Source: Mytilus edulis (Eukaryota; Mollusca; Bivalvia; Mytilida; Mytilidae). Taken from it: DNA of 64,000 nucleotides. The notes beneath the pieces were generated by a model that saw nothing but the letters and a program-made list of their open reading frames with translations, did not search any database and was not told the origin of the DNA. The stretch is taken from the NCBI RefSeq assembly GCF_963676685.1, contig NC_092344.1, positions 49,808,830 through 49,872,829 of the forward strand. Reading direction: 5' to 3'. Numbering within the stretch: position 1 is the stretch's first letter; each line of letters begins with the position of its first letter. The position numbers and the translations under genes were made by a program. Of this stretch, positions 37,235 through 49,838 are shown one piece after another.

Positions 37235-39004
37235 CTCTAATTACAATGTGTAATTCAGACTTAAATGTCTAATGGAAATTTTATCATATGGAATAGCATA
37301 TTATTCTAACAAATGTACGTCATAGGGTCAAGTACACATTATGTTTCCTCATGCAACACACTTGGTTTTACAATGACATCATAGTAGATATATGTACTAC
37401 ACAATGATATTTTGATGTATTGATAATGGACATAAATACATACATTATTCATAATGTAAAAAACAGAGACTTGTACAGTTTTAGTTAACAAACAAGACTG
37501 TTTCTATTTCCTTAAACAATGTGTTACGAAGTTTTGCTAAATTTTTTAGATTTGTTTATTCTTATAAGATAATTGAATCGTCAATGATAATTTGTTTTGA
37601 TTTTCCAGCACTTGAATTTCTCTAAACAAAGACAATGGGTATAGATTTAAAACAACAACAAAAAACACAAATCCCATGTGTTTTTTACAACTACCTTCTC
37701 GATGAATGTTTGTACTCACAGAAAGCATCATTGAGACGTTCATGTGCCTTAAATTTAAAATTATAAAGTGTGACAAATACTCAAAACTTTTAGAACTTTC
37801 TTTCTTTGTTAGTTAGTTGTTTATTTGATGCAAAAAGTCAAGACTCAGAGTTGAAACTTGAAATATGCCTAGGCGTTTCTTTCTAAAAAACTAAATGTTG
37901 ACTACAAGATTATGTGTATATAGAAATAAGTTCTGGATACATTGCACACATAATTGGATAGCGGGGTTGGTCTTGGGACCGACAAAGGCTCCAAACAGAA
38001 ACATGACAGTGCACCTTGAGTTGAAACCCTCTGAAAGCTCCGTATATATCTTTTATATAAATATACAATGTCGATTTCAATTGCTTTATAGATCTTGTAT
38101 AATTTTCATTTTACAGCTTTAGTGAATTAGGTATACATTTGTTGTTTCCTTAAACAAAGTAGTGCTAGCATTTTTTTAAACTACGATATAAGCTGATAAC
38201 TATCAGGTAAACATTTTTTTATAAATATATATTTTTTTTTATTTTTCTTGATTTCATTTTTGTTTTACCAGATTTACGAAGGTCAACAATTTTAAGGTGA
38301 TCTCCAACTTATATTATTATTTATCGGATATTTTTCCTCGAATAACCAGGTCCCATCTGAATGGTTCACCAATAAAGCGCCATAAACAGATTTAAGTGTA
38401 ATATGGACCATCATTTTACTATGCTTATATTTAGAAGGAAAAATGCTAAAAATCTGCATGTTTGTCGGTATTGCCTAGGATAATAATTAATTTATTTAAA
38501 TATATTTTTTTTTCTTTTGATATCCTCAATAGAAATCGTCAAGTATTGTCAATTATGATGTGTTTATAATTATGACACTGTGCATATCTTACGTATTATA
38601 TTGTATGTATATCTAATATGTTTTAATTTTTGAAAATATAAAATCAAACTTATTTTTATAAACTGCATATCTAATAAAACCATACTTTGATAAATTTGAA
38701 TGTATATTTTGCAAGTTGTTAGGGTTTTTTTTTTTATCATTTACACCTACAAAGATACGCCAATTTCAAACGAAAAGACATGATGAAAGTTATTTTGGGG
38801 AAGCAATATTTATGTTTGCATATTAGGGTGCTACAAGTGTAGCAGAAACAGCTAATCCTTCATGTTTATCTGAGCCAAAACCCGGTTTCAGTTAGATTTG
38901 TTTTGCACAGTCCATAGGTTTTCTTTTAGTGTTTATTTGACGTGTTCGTCCTTTTGTAGTGTTTTGGGACTTTTTTAGTTATCAGTTTTATTTTGACATA
39001 AGAT

Positions 39005-39130
39005 TATATAGTTATCAAAGGTACCAGGATTATAATTTAGTACGCCAGACGCGCGTTTTGTCTACATAAGACTCATCAGTGATGCTCAATTCAAAAATAT
39101 TTATAAACCCAAACTAGTACAAAGTTTGAA
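39005..39130 (-). mobile_element. Retrozyme fragment with a near-intact hammerhead
   Basis: On the minus strand: GCATCA, CTGATGA, GTCTTATGTAGAC (perfect 4-bp stem II), AAAA in place of GAAA, CGCGCGTC, TGGCGT. The single change at G12 of the core predicts loss of cleavage. Confidence 0.75.
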
Positions 39131-39739
39131 ATTGAGATTGGAATTCCCGTAAGGATTTTCCGTCTAGCTCTGTTTGTTGATAAAGTAACCCATCAGGACA
39201 TTGTTTCTTCTCAAAGATAAACAACGCAATTCTTATTGTGGATTCAATATTTTTATGATTTTCAATGCTTTCCATACTTTAATGGAGAACCCAAGAAACA
39301 TCACATATTTGGTCTGAAAAAGGGTTATATTGTCTTGTGTAATGGCTGATTCTGTGAATTTTCGATGCTTGATTTTGTTATACTTTCTTTCAATTATTCA
39401 ATTTGTAGAACAGATAATAAGCAATTTCAAAGACTGTGGACGATTTACTGCTTGACATATTGTATAGAAGCATGTACCTTGCTGAATACAGTGTATCGTC
39501 CTCTAGACGTCTTTTGTCAATAGACCATTGGTTATATGTCGGTTTGTGATTAGTGTATACCCCACATATTTTATTGTTCATTTAAACTGATGTGATTGGT
39601 CGTTTTCGTTTCAAGTTGAGCTGCTTTCTGGATATAGCAGATATTCATTCTTTCAGCAAAGATTTTTTTTCAAAAATCGAGTTTTTTGTAAAAAGATTCT
39701 GATATTTGTTCGAATGACGTTGAATTTGTTGAAAAAAAC

Positions 39740-40225
39740 AAAATTCAGATACACGCGTCTTGCGTAAATACAAAATATAATCAATCATGGTATCTATTAT
39801 GAGTTTATTTACAACCACTGAGTCGATGCCACTGCTGGTTGAGTTTTATTTCTCCGAGGATATCACCAGCCAAGTAGTCAGCACTTCTGGGCTGACATGA
39901 ATTATCATTGATATGATCATATTTATAAATTAACTGTTTACAAAACGTTTAAATTTTTGAAATACAAAGACTTTTCTACTTCAGGAATAAATCACCTTAG
40001 CTGTATTTGGCAAAACTTGTAGGAATTTTGGGCCTCAATGCTCTTCAACTTCGTTCTTTCTTTGGTCTTTTTAACTTTTTTGGATTCGAGCGTCACTGAT
40101 GAGTATTTTGTACGTCTGGCGTAAATACAAAATTTAATCCTGGTATCTATGTTGAATGTATTTACAACCACTGGGTTGATGCCGCTTCTGGTGGAGTTTT
40201 AGTAGCTGCCATATTTTCACATCAT
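39740..40225 (+). mobile_element. Degenerate retrozyme, one unit and part of a second
   Basis: The word GCGTAAATACAAAAT recurs at 39762 and 40119, a 357-bp unit. The right hammerhead (about 40088-40122) keeps GCGTCA-CTGATGA and TGGCGT, but a deletion has removed GAAA and part of stem III. The left one keeps only ACGCGTC-TTGCGT. The body shares blocks with the minus-strand units of the 55.3-56.4 kb array (CACTGnGTCGATnCC, TGCTGGT, GTAGTCAG..CTTC, CTGACATGA), so the two are related families. Confidence 0.75.
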
Positions 40226-40660
40226 AATAGACAGATAGAAAAACAAATTGACGACTATACGATGTTTGCGTAAAAAATGATAAATTCTTGCACAGAAAAC
40301 TAAGTTTATGATATATATATACATGAATTTGTTCAAGAATTGAATAAATCTTATTTTTCACCAGTCATTCGTTTCATATGACTTTATTATCATACACATA
40401 TGTTTGTATCTGATGGTTACGAAAACATCGTAAATTTGATAGGTACCGAATTGTCAAAAATTAACGATTTGGCAAAGCAGGAAAAATCATAAAAGTCTAC
40501 AGATGTGTTGCAATGGTACGGATAAAATGATAATATAATAAGATGGAATTGTACCGTACTGACAAATATTTCAACACATATTTCAACACATATTTCAACA
40601 CAACTTTTCACAAAACACGATGTTGAAAAATAAACACTGAACAACACGAAGACGTACTTA

Positions 40661-40887
40661 GGGACGACATCAAAAGTTCAATGAAGGATAAAAAAACTTA
40701 ATTCACATAGTTTTTTCACTGACCCCCACACCCTCCCTCTTAACTTAATTTGGGAAAAATTGATTGACCAATAGGGATATATGTAAAATCGATTTTAGAT
40801 TAAAAAAACTTGCAGCAATGTTGACCCCCACCCCTAAACTATTTGATTTAAGTTTTTTATCCTACATCGATCTTTTGATGTCGTCCC
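40661..40887. mobile_element. MITE, GGGACGACATC family, copy 2
   Basis: 227 bp with imperfect inverted termini (left GGGACGACATCAAAAG, right CTTTTGATGTCGTCCC; similarity continues about 40 bp inward), flanked by TTA on both sides (40658-40660 and 40888-40890). No coding capacity. The sister copy is at 31602-31839. Confidence 0.88.
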
Positions 40888-41251
40888 TTACTTGATAAAT
40901 TAACGATCTTCTGAAGAATTAAATATTAAATAAATTGAAAAGTGATGTATAAGTCTATGAGACAGTATTCTGATTATAAGAAAAGACATCAGGGAATCTA
41001 CCCTTAAATAAAAAGAGCTGTCTATTTATTATTTTGTGTGATTTGTATAATTCTAATTTAAAAAAAAACATTTAGATACGACATAATAACAAATTACTGA
41101 CCCTTTGATTCATTTTCATTGACTGGACAGTGGGGAATAAAAGTCTGTCATTTTACAATGGCTTCTGTAGTATAGGTAAAAGTTGTGACTGTTATTTAAC
41201 CGAACTTCCAAATCTATTTTATAAATACTGTATATTGTATATGTGTCTTAC

Positions 41252-41320
41252 CTGCTACTGTTATTGTGGCCAATAATATTAAAATGAATATGGTATTGAA
41301 TTTTATCATATGCAATAAAC
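41252..41320 (-). pseudogene. Orphan signal-peptide exon of a fourth WAP-like paralog
   Basis: After TTTTCAG the exon carries a short leader and ATG at 41309, encodes MIKFNTIFILILLATITVA, and ends in phase 1 at a GTAAGAC donor. Length (19 codons plus one base), phase and sequence match exon 2 of paralogs A-C. No cysteine-repeat exon is found on the minus strand between 38200 and 41250, where a retrozyme and a MITE now lie, and no TATA box is seen at the expected place. It is most likely the remnant of a lost gene, closest to paralog C; use as an exon of another transcript cannot be excluded. Confidence 0.65.
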
Positions 41321-41882
41321 CTGAAAAGCAAATTACTTTTTTTAATTGAAATTTTAGCAAATGAAAATAATTTTAATGTGTTTATTTACTACATTAATTA
41401 AGATAATTTTTTGCAATATTTGGTATGGAAAATTCTGTTCATTCCATAACATCGAACACAATCATTAATATGTAAAATAAATATATAAAAGTTAGGGTTG
41501 TTATTTATTAAGGTTGCTGTAGAATATATTAAAAGTATGCGCTGTTCTTTTTCTTTTATGAAGAGTTGCCCAAACAATGCGAATGGCGGAAACGGGACTT
41601 AAGCCATAATCCTGTATACCCAAGATATCTGAGTGAATTACAATTTTCAGTTTAATTAATAAATTATCCAGATGCTTAAAGATGCTGTATCTTAAAAAGA
41701 AGATTGCTAAATATGAAATTATTCTGATTTCACCTAATTATATTTAATTTTCTAACATTTATGAAATTGGTAAAAAATGTTGGTGTCTTTATTGAAAACT
41801 TGTTATAAAGGATTAGTTATCCTTGATTGTGTTAAGGATTTGTTGTTATTGTTGTTGACATACACATACGCATACACATACA

Positions 41883-42140
41883 CAAGGAAATTGATGACAA
41901 AACCACAAATGATGAATTGGGTAATTATTATATAATTTAAAATGTCATTATGGAAATATAAGGTGAAAGGTTAGGACTTTCCACTTTGCATGTCAGAGAA
42001 AAACGAAAAATTACTAGGTCGATACATATTTATTTCCTCTTAGCACATCAAAGGCTGCAAGTTTTTGTTTCACGTCATAATTATGATAATAAGTACATGA
42101 AGGTAAGAAGTATATAACGTTTGTACTTTTAATTGTGTAT
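41883..42140 (-). promoter_or_regulatory. Conserved upstream region of the orphan paralog
   Basis: CAAGGAAATTGATGACAAAACCACAAATGATGAATT (shown here only as its shared parts: CAAGGAAAT, AAACCACAAATGATGAATT) is the family block. Similarity to the upstream region of paralog C continues (ATGTCATTATG.AAAT, TTACTAGG.CGA, TTTCCTCT, ACATCAAAG, ACGTCATAAT) to about 42140, matching 52342-52600. Confidence 0.65.
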
Positions 42141-42454
42141 GGACCTGCGCAAACCATAAAAATTGTATCAACTGCCGATTTGGACAATAATGATCATTTG
42201 AAGGAAGTTTGTTTCATTCCTCGAGTAAAAAGAAGGACGTACATGTAGCTGAAATACACACGTACTAACCTTGCATGACAATATAATAACCTCAAAAATC
42301 ACTACAACATTAAATATTTTTGAGGGTATATTTCACAAAATTTAGGTGATAAACAACAAATGATTTTTCTTATTAATAAGGTACTTCAGGAGAAAAAAAA
42401 TACAGAATTTTCTTAAACTTCGCCAAAATAAAAGATTTTGCTATGCTTTTTAAA

Positions 42455-42960
42455 AAAAATTATAAAAAGTATGGGTCACTGAGCTATTTCATAGGTAGGA
42501 GTCGTTCACAATTGGCAACATTTGCTTAGATTGTTCATGAAAAAAACACATTTTTGTGCATAAAAAAATCTATGAGACAGAATTTTTAAATAAAATATGA
42601 GAAGATAGGTTTTATAACATATTTTAAGAAAATAAAAAGAAAAAATGGTGTCACCGAACTTGTTTTCTTGCTACAATTAAAAAAATTAAAATTTCCCTAT
42701 TTGTCCAGTATAAATTTTGTACTAAAAGAGTTATCTCCCCTTAAATGGATTATTTGAAAAATTAATTCTAAAAGCACAAATATTAGGTATTTGTTAAAAC
42801 ATTTTCGATAATGCAATTAATAACTAGGCTTTCTGTATATAAATAAACTGTGTAACCAATAACTTGAAAACCTGTCTCCAAATTTGTATATTTGGGCAAA
42901 GAACTTGACCGATTATATACTGTGATTGTACAATTCAAGATGGCGGTATACCCCTGAACT
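42455..42960 (-). repeat. Dispersed repeat, inverted copy of the 25.8-26.3 kb element
   Basis: Shared words in opposite orientation include AAGATGGCGGTAT, AGAGTTATCTC, GAACTTGTTTTCTTGCTACA, TGGTGTCAC and TGCTTAGA.TGTTCATGAAAAAA. Divergence is considerable. No ORF is preserved. Confidence 0.7.
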
Positions 42961-43217
42961 ACCTTCAACAGCAATTAAGGAGCATTTTATTTTAATTTAC
43001 AGAACTCTTTCGGACATGAACGTTTAAAAAACTAAATATCAAAAAGAATGTACGTTTATTTGCTAAAATCGACATTAAAAGTTTATAATTGTTTTAAAAC
43101 CAAGTTGCAACTTTCGATAAATTACATTAGTTTAGTGAAATAATTTAGCAATATATATTTATTAACGTACCGATCCAGGTAAAAGGCCTTTTTTGCATTT
43201 TTTCCCCACTTTTCTTT

Positions 43218-43302
43218 GAATGAAATAAATTTGACAGCCTAAATGAAATAAATTTGACAGCCTAAATGAAATAAATTTGACAGCCTAAATGAAATAAATT
43301 AT
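43218..43302. repeat. 23-bp minisatellite
   Basis: About 3.5 perfect copies of AATGAAATAAATTTGACAGCCT. The DNA from 42961 to 45039 shows otherwise only short unconvincing ORFs and an R3 fragment (minus) at 44515-44620. Confidence 0.9.
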
Positions 43303-45009
43303 AGATTGAATTAAAATATGATTGATTGATTTGTTGTGAGTGTTGTGTGCCACTTTCATACCTCTTGTCTATATGGTAGTTAAAGGGTTTTTTATTAGGG
43401 AAGCTAGCTCACATTTACTTGGTAGGCTGAGGCACAAACAATGCAAATGGATACGTTTCTCATCAAATTTCTATTCTAATTCTCTAAATTCTAATAACAA
43501 AACAATATTGGAACATTATATTGAAGAAGCTATACAAAGAACGATAACTCTAATAAAAACTCACTGACCATGGCAATCTGCATTCTAACCATATGGAAAA
43601 GCTAAGTGCTCTTCGGCATGAACGAAAACAGGCAATTTTAGTCAATTGAGTCAAACTGAACTGATAACTTCTTCTTTTTAAACATTTTAATTTTCAAATT
43701 TTCTATTGAATACGGTAGATCGTAATAATGATTAACAGCATAGGAGACAGGAGCTGAAATAGGAACGTTGGTTGTGAAAATTAAAGACCTATATACAGAA
43801 AGATGTATTAATATGGCACTAATCAGGAGAACAAAACATTTAATCACGAATCATTTAATCCTGAGTTTCAAACATAAAAGATGGATTATTATAATGAGCT
43901 CATAATAAAGTGTCCTCTGGAATTACCACTCTACATGTAGACAAGACACATCATATGCGAGACTGAATTGAGAAAAAGAGCCAGAAAATTGACATTCCAC
44001 GAAGCATTCCAAAGACAAAATAGCAATAAAACATGATACAAGCAAAATAAGTGTTTATGTGATTGTTATATTTATAATCCTCAAAGGCTCATAAAAATTA
44101 TTGAGATTTTTGTCACAAACTTCATATGTTTATATGACAATGAAAATTATTATATTAAAGCAATGGTTATCATAGATAAAACAAATTTCAGTTATGATTA
44201 AAAAAGTAAATGAGACATTGTTTTGTGTTGATTGTAATACATTGTCTAACATATGAAAGCATTAATGGAAACATGTTTTAAGAAATGCCAAAAATACCAA
44301 AAATGAACAGTATTATTCTATTATTCTAATCTTGTTAGATATATGTATAAATTGTCCGCTTTTATACACATTGATATTGTAAAATACAGCCACGAACAAC
44401 AATGTGAATCTCTCTGATGTCATGGATGTCGATTGTGATTTGTTTTTATACACAGAAAGATAGTCAAAATCAAAATCAAGGAGTAAACAAAGAATCATAA
44501 CACCAACGGGCATTTACAACAACAGTTTACAAAATACATAAAAAAACACGAACTCCACTAAAACCGGGGAGTGAATTCAGGTGCTCCTAAAGGGTAAACA
44601 ATTCCCTTGAGAAAAATCCGATAAACTGCTTATCTTGCTTCCTTTCTGTTGAATTTCCCTTCACTTCAATAGTTTTTCGATAGACGAAAGTAAGCTTGAT
44701 ACTTTTCCTTAGTCATTTTCACGTCGCTAAACACATTTGCTCATCAGGTTGATAGCAGGGTGATACGGTCGAAGAGAGAAAAAAAAATTGATATGTAACC
44801 AGCTAAACAAGGATAATAATAATATTGGTACATAATTATCAAATCTATATTTGGATACCAACTGTACTCATATGCACATGTTTAAACAATTTGCATTCAA
44901 ATTAAAAAGATTAACCACACATAAAATAACTTAAAGGAACAACTATTTTTTTATATGAATAAGGTGCGCACTAAAAAGTCAGTATTTACTAAAACATTGA
45001 ATGAAAACA

Positions 45010-45265
45010 TAGTAAAACAATATTACTAATAAAATCGGTACACTTACAGTACAAAACAAGTGCTGAAACATAACTTACAAAATCAGTACTGAAGAAATAT
45101 TACTGACATAATCAGTACTGAAACATTACTGACGAAGTCATTACTAAACTAGAACTGACGAAATCAGTACTGAAACAGTACTGTCAAAATCAGAACTGAA
45201 ACAATACTGACGAAATTAGTATTGAAACTGTACAGAAAAATCAGTACTGAATTGATAGAATTAGT
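45010..45265. repeat. Degenerate short tandem repeat (CAGTACTGA-rich)
   Basis: About nine irregular copies of an approximately 28-bp unit built on AAATCAGTACTGAAACA.TACTGACG. The palindromic core CAGTACTG could pair within the array. Confidence 0.75.
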
Positions 45266-45899
45266 AATTGTACCGTTTTTTGTAGATTAATAAACAGTAC
45301 TGAATTAATAGAAAGTATAACACTACAAGTTTTCGGTCTTGTCGAACAGTACTGATATGTACGAGGGTAGTAATGTACCAAACAAACGTGGGTAAATTCT
45401 TGGTAGTGCATAATGAAATATGAATATGTCGTAAGTTCATAACAGATATCTGATTTTATTATTTTAAAAAACATAAGTTGACATTAGATGCATAATACTT
45501 TCCGGTTTATGGATTTAAAAGCCGACAATGGCTTTTTCATCTTTACTTCCTTGCCATCAACATTATTTCAAATGTTTTGACAAAAACGATTTCGAATCAT
45601 TTTAAGTGAAAGAGAGAGAATTAGATAAAATAAAAAAGTGACATTTTAACTCGTAATTCGAAAACAAACTGACAATTGCGCGATCAAAATAATCACAATA
45701 GTGTGCATACAACTATATGGAAACCTAAAGACTAAGCAAAACGAAAGAAATATCTAAAACTAAAAAGCAAACATAATACACACGCCACTAAATTAAAAAA
45801 AAAAAACAGAGAGCTAAAGAACAAGACAAATCTAAGACAGCGATAGAGTTGAATAGAAAGACTTTAACATAACAACTGCCCTTTTCAATACCAGTTATA

Positions 45900-46708
45900 T
45901 TTGAGAACTGGATTAGGAGTGATCTTATTTGCATAAATAATATCTTAATGTCATTAATGGAAATCTACATTCTAAACAAATTGAAGTTCAAAATAAACTG
46001 GAGCGCTGAATTTCACCAATTATATAGCTATACCAGCAGAATGGATCCAAGTTGGTTCAAAAAGAAAATTCTGTCTAAACTAAAGTTAATATTCAGAGAA
46101 AAAATGTCATATGGAAAAAGCATTAAATCGAGACAAAATATAACTCTTTAATAAGTATAAAACAAGAGTCGTCAGTAGGGAATAACAGATGGCTTAGAAT
46201 CCTACCATTACAAAACACTCCTAATATGAATTCATTGTACCAATTTATTTTTGAATATATGACTGAAAATAGATTGAAAATATTTAGATGAAAATTATTA
46301 CTTTATATTGTTCCAACGAAAAAAATGTTATAGCACTGGAAAGATACTAAGACAGATAAGTGCAATTTTTGTTACCAAGAAGAAAGATTATGCTCACTAT
46401 TTTCTGATTGTACATATTTGAATAGATGTTGGCAAAAAATCTATGACCTCTTTAAAAAAAGTAAAATAAATTTTGATATTAAATTGCAACATCAGCTATT
46501 TGGATATAAAATCACAGATAGTAAATATTACTTTTGGAATTATATGTTAACAGTACTAAGTTTTTCTATTTATAAGTCATATTATGTATCCGAGCAGAGA
46601 ACAAAAATTGTTGATGTCTTTAGTACTTGTGAAAATGAATTTAATAAAAGAGTAGATACATATAAATCAAGATGTCCAATGTTATTGTTAATTAAAAAGA
46701 ATTTTTAG
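45900..46708 (+). pseudogene. Degraded LINE ORF2 C-terminus
   Basis: One plus-strand frame reads, with two or more stops, through HWKDTKTDKCNFCYQEE and CSLFSDCTYLNRCWQKI to a TAG near 46708. The C-x2-C...C pattern with a following tryptophan is the zf-RVT-like end of a LINE reverse transcriptase. An earlier piece (MDPSWFKKKILSKLK) lies at 45948-46151 in another frame. It is dead by stops and frameshifts. Confidence 0.65.
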
Positions 46709-46771
46709 CATTAATAAGTCTCTGTATATTACAATTATACATCCTTTATATTATTTTTTCAATCAAAATCT

Positions 46772-46934
46772 ATTCGGTGTAATTAAACAGATATATAATG
46801 TTATTGAGGGGTATTTTTGTGAAAAATACCAGTCTTGGGACCAAATTTCCCTGGCCAAGCAGCTCGGGAAATTAAACAGTCACGCAAATGGTACTTTCTC
46901 GCATATATCCCTCCATAACATGATATATCTGTTC
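46772..46934. mobile_element. Palindromic foldback element, copy 1
   Basis: AACAGATATAT.ATGTTAT at the left pairs with ATAACATGATATATCTGTT at the right, and AGGGGTATTT/GGTATTTTT..ATA words continue the stem. The sister copy at 62531-62691 is better preserved. Both start with ATTCGGTGTAATTA. Confidence 0.8.
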
Positions 46935-47039
46935 AAAAGTCAAAAAGATTTACAATTAAGTTATATCGTTTGCAAAATTTGTTAATGTTGGATAGTGTCA
47001 TTTTAATAAATGCTTCACTCTGTCTTTGAACGTTTTTGA

Positions 47040-47145
47040 AAAAAGTGAGGTTTTTTTTGTTGTTGTTTTTTTTTGGGGGGGGGGGGAGAGGGGGTTTGTT
47101 TGGTTTGGTCTTTTTTTGTTGTTTTTTTTTTTTATCTTTTCATTT
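47040..47145. repeat. Homopolymer-rich T/G tract
   Basis: Runs of T and a run of G (GGGGGGGGGGGGAGAGGGGG) lie within about 100 bp. It may be error-prone in assembly. No function is evident. Confidence 0.8.
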
Positions 47146-47414
47146 TCAAAATCATGTTAACCTTTTAAAATATATTTGCTAGTGATCACAAGAGTGCTCA
47201 AGTCATAAATTCATTACGGGGAATCAACATAAACTCTTTAAAGAATCACCAAGAAAACCAAACAAAATAAAGACTAAATTAAAATGATTAAGTGTCATTT
47301 AGATGTAAGTATACATTTTCATATTTGAACCACTCCATTTCAGTCAGTCTGTAACCTAAATCAACAGGAAAGAACTTTAGATTTAGAAAATACTCATTAA
47401 AGTTCATAGGCTAA

Positions 47415-47965
47415 ATAGTTATCAAAGATACCAGGATTATAATTTATTACCGCGCGTTTCGTCCACATAAGACTCAATCAATAACAAAGATAAAAAAAAA
47501 CATAAAAGCGTACATTCAACAAAGTAGTGCCATATCTGATTTAAGGTGGAACCCAACACATTCACTAAAATTAATTTTGCTCGTTTGATTATCATTATCT
47601 TTCGACAAAATATTTACTTTGACCCTTTCCAAAAATATTAAAATTTTTAAAAAATTGGAAAGTTTCATATTTCCAATAGAACGTCATTTTTACAAAGTTA
47701 TCTCCCTGTAGTGTTATGTTCTCCCTTAAAGAAAAAGAATTATTTGTTCACGTATATCATATTTGTATTTCATTTATAGCTTTGTACATCAAGTATTAGT
47801 TTTAATTGTTTTACATTTATTTTATGCTTTCGGGTCCTAGTTATGTGGTATGATGTTTGCTCATTGATAAAGAACTTATGGTGATCTTTAGATGTTTAAT
47901 TCTGCCTCATGTTGTCTCTGGTGGAAAGTTATCTTATTGCTAATCATTCCACATCTTCCGCATTC
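47415..47965. repeat. Retrozyme fossil and R1 fragment
   Basis: 47415-47475 keeps, on the minus strand, GTCTTATGTGGACGAAACGC but has lost stem I and CTGATGA. 47810-47965 is an R1 copy ending CATTCCACATCTTCC. The DNA between and after, to 48640, shows no gene. Confidence 0.55.
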
Positions 47966-48639
47966 ATTTTATAAAGAACCTAACGTCTAATGCTGGTAAC
48001 GCTGGTAACGCTAAAGAAGATTGCCCATTAGTGAGTGTCCTCAATATCAATAGATCCATAGTTTCCTTATCAAAAAGAAGGAAATTAGACTTTTTATCTT
48101 ATTTTACATAGCATCTGATATAATTTTTGAGTTTTCCATGTTGTTCTCTTGTTAGTATATAAAATTAATATAGGTGAGGAGAATTGCTTATGTCAATCCG
48201 AATTGTTTTTATTTTATCTTTATTATTGATCTTTAGCCATTATCTAGATTTCCCCAACTGTGCTACATCTAGTTTGGTAATCATGTATCCAAATCTGTAA
48301 TAACAATAAAACATTTCTTCTAGGCGAATGTTGTCTAAAATGATTCCCCAACTCGCGGTTTCAAAATCTAATGTATTCTGGGTATTATTTTCAAAAATGT
48401 ACACCAAAACGTCGTGATTGGTTGAAAACGTCCAAAACAATGGAAGTTCACCAATGAGGTAACGTTATTTTCATTTTGGTTTATGAACAAAACAATTACC
48501 CATAGTCCTTTAGATTTTGAAACGGCCAATTAAAGAATGAAAGGGAAAGGTAGGTGATTTAGTGTATCAAATTTTGAATCGTTTAGTACAATCTTCCTTA
48601 AACTTTCGTTAATGTTTTCTTTAGTCATGGTATTTTTGA

Positions 48640-48770
48640 AAATGGAAATGGGGAATGTGTCAAAAAGACAACAACCCGATCAAAGAGCAGACAAAAGCCG
48701 GAGGCCACCAATGAGTCTTCAATGCAGCGAGAAACTCAGGCACCCGTAGCCCCTACATTTCATTAGATAT
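48640..48770 (-). repeat. Repeat family R2, copy
   Basis: From GAAAATGGAAATGGGGAATG to CAGCGAGAAACTCAGGCACC it is the reverse complement of the R2 end at 10800-10925. The following 48771-49440 shows nothing recognisable. Confidence 0.75.
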
Positions 48771-49371
48771 ACATAAAGAAATTTGACTATTTAAAAAGAG
48801 GCTCTATACACACGTGGTGTAACAAGTTCATACGACTTTAAAATCTTGCTATTTTGAATCTGAACAGATAGCCAAAATTAATCAAAAGGAGACAGACGTT
48901 AGCCGTAATATAAGTGTAACTCAGGTTTCAGACAGGGTATATTATGTGACAATCCGGTCTGATGGTTTATATTTCCTTCGTCTTCATCTCGAAAAACTTA
49001 TAATTGATTCTGATATATATTATGAGTTAATATGAATAAAATTGAAAATTTAGAATACATGTATTCAAGACTAAAATATTAACATTTTCTATGACTGAAA
49101 CAAGTCTCAAAATAAAGTAATACAACTTGTGTAATACTTGATTGTACAATAGGTTTTAGTGGTTTGTAGAAAAAACATGCAAGGCTGCAACGAAAATAAA
49201 ACTCCTTTTTGCTAATGTATACTATTAGCTATATCAATATATATGTATACAGAAAGAGAGAGTTGCGGAGCGAATTTTAAATACAATTGGAACTGCCAAA
49301 CTTAAGAATGTTTAAGTACACTTTAGTTAATCTTATACATTGACCATGTCCTGAATTACTACTAAAAGTAA

Positions 49372-49580
49372 TTGGATATTTTTCATCATAATGAAAACAA
49401 ATCTGTATACATTGTATGCGTGAAAAAAAACTCTATCTTTTATCAACCTTTAACAGGAACGCTAAGAGCCAACCAATCGAATCCCAATGATGTGTTAGAA
49501 CCGAAACATGTGAAGAGATTCATCACCAAACACATACTTAAAATAACAGCCAAACCCATTTAAGGTCAATTTGCTATAAT
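49372..49580 (-). mobile_element. Lone decayed retrozyme unit
   Basis: CAGGAACGCTAAGAGCCAA, ACCGAAACATGTGAAGAG, ACAGCCAAACCCATTTAAGG follow the order of the 55.3-56.4 kb units. The hammerhead part (about 49440-49475) is scrambled. It lies about 260 bp 3' of paralog C. Confidence 0.6.
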
Positions 49581-49766
49581 ATTTAAATAAATATACTGTA
49601 TGAGGAAACCACCATCTTATTCCTTATTTCTGTCGTGTTTGTCTGTGTGTCTGAGTATATCTTTGTCCACATTGATGTTTCATGGTTTTAATTGTAATAA
49701 AAATTTCTCCTTGTACTGTCGTATTATTTCTTCAATAATGTAAATAGAAATAGGGTATTTAACTTT

Positions 49767-49772
49767 TTTATT
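49767..49772 (-). terminator. Polyadenylation signal of paralog C
   Basis: AATAAA on the minus strand, 67 nt after the stop at 49839. Confidence 0.55.
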
Positions 49773-49838
49773 TCATGTAAATCAGTAAATCAGTTTATAT
49801 AAAAAAAAAATATGGATTTCTTCTATGTTTTAAAATTA

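Noticed and set aside
43340..43567. 75-aa plus-strand frame that might be a retroelement piece
   Set aside because: No motif could be tied to a known family and there is no flanking support.
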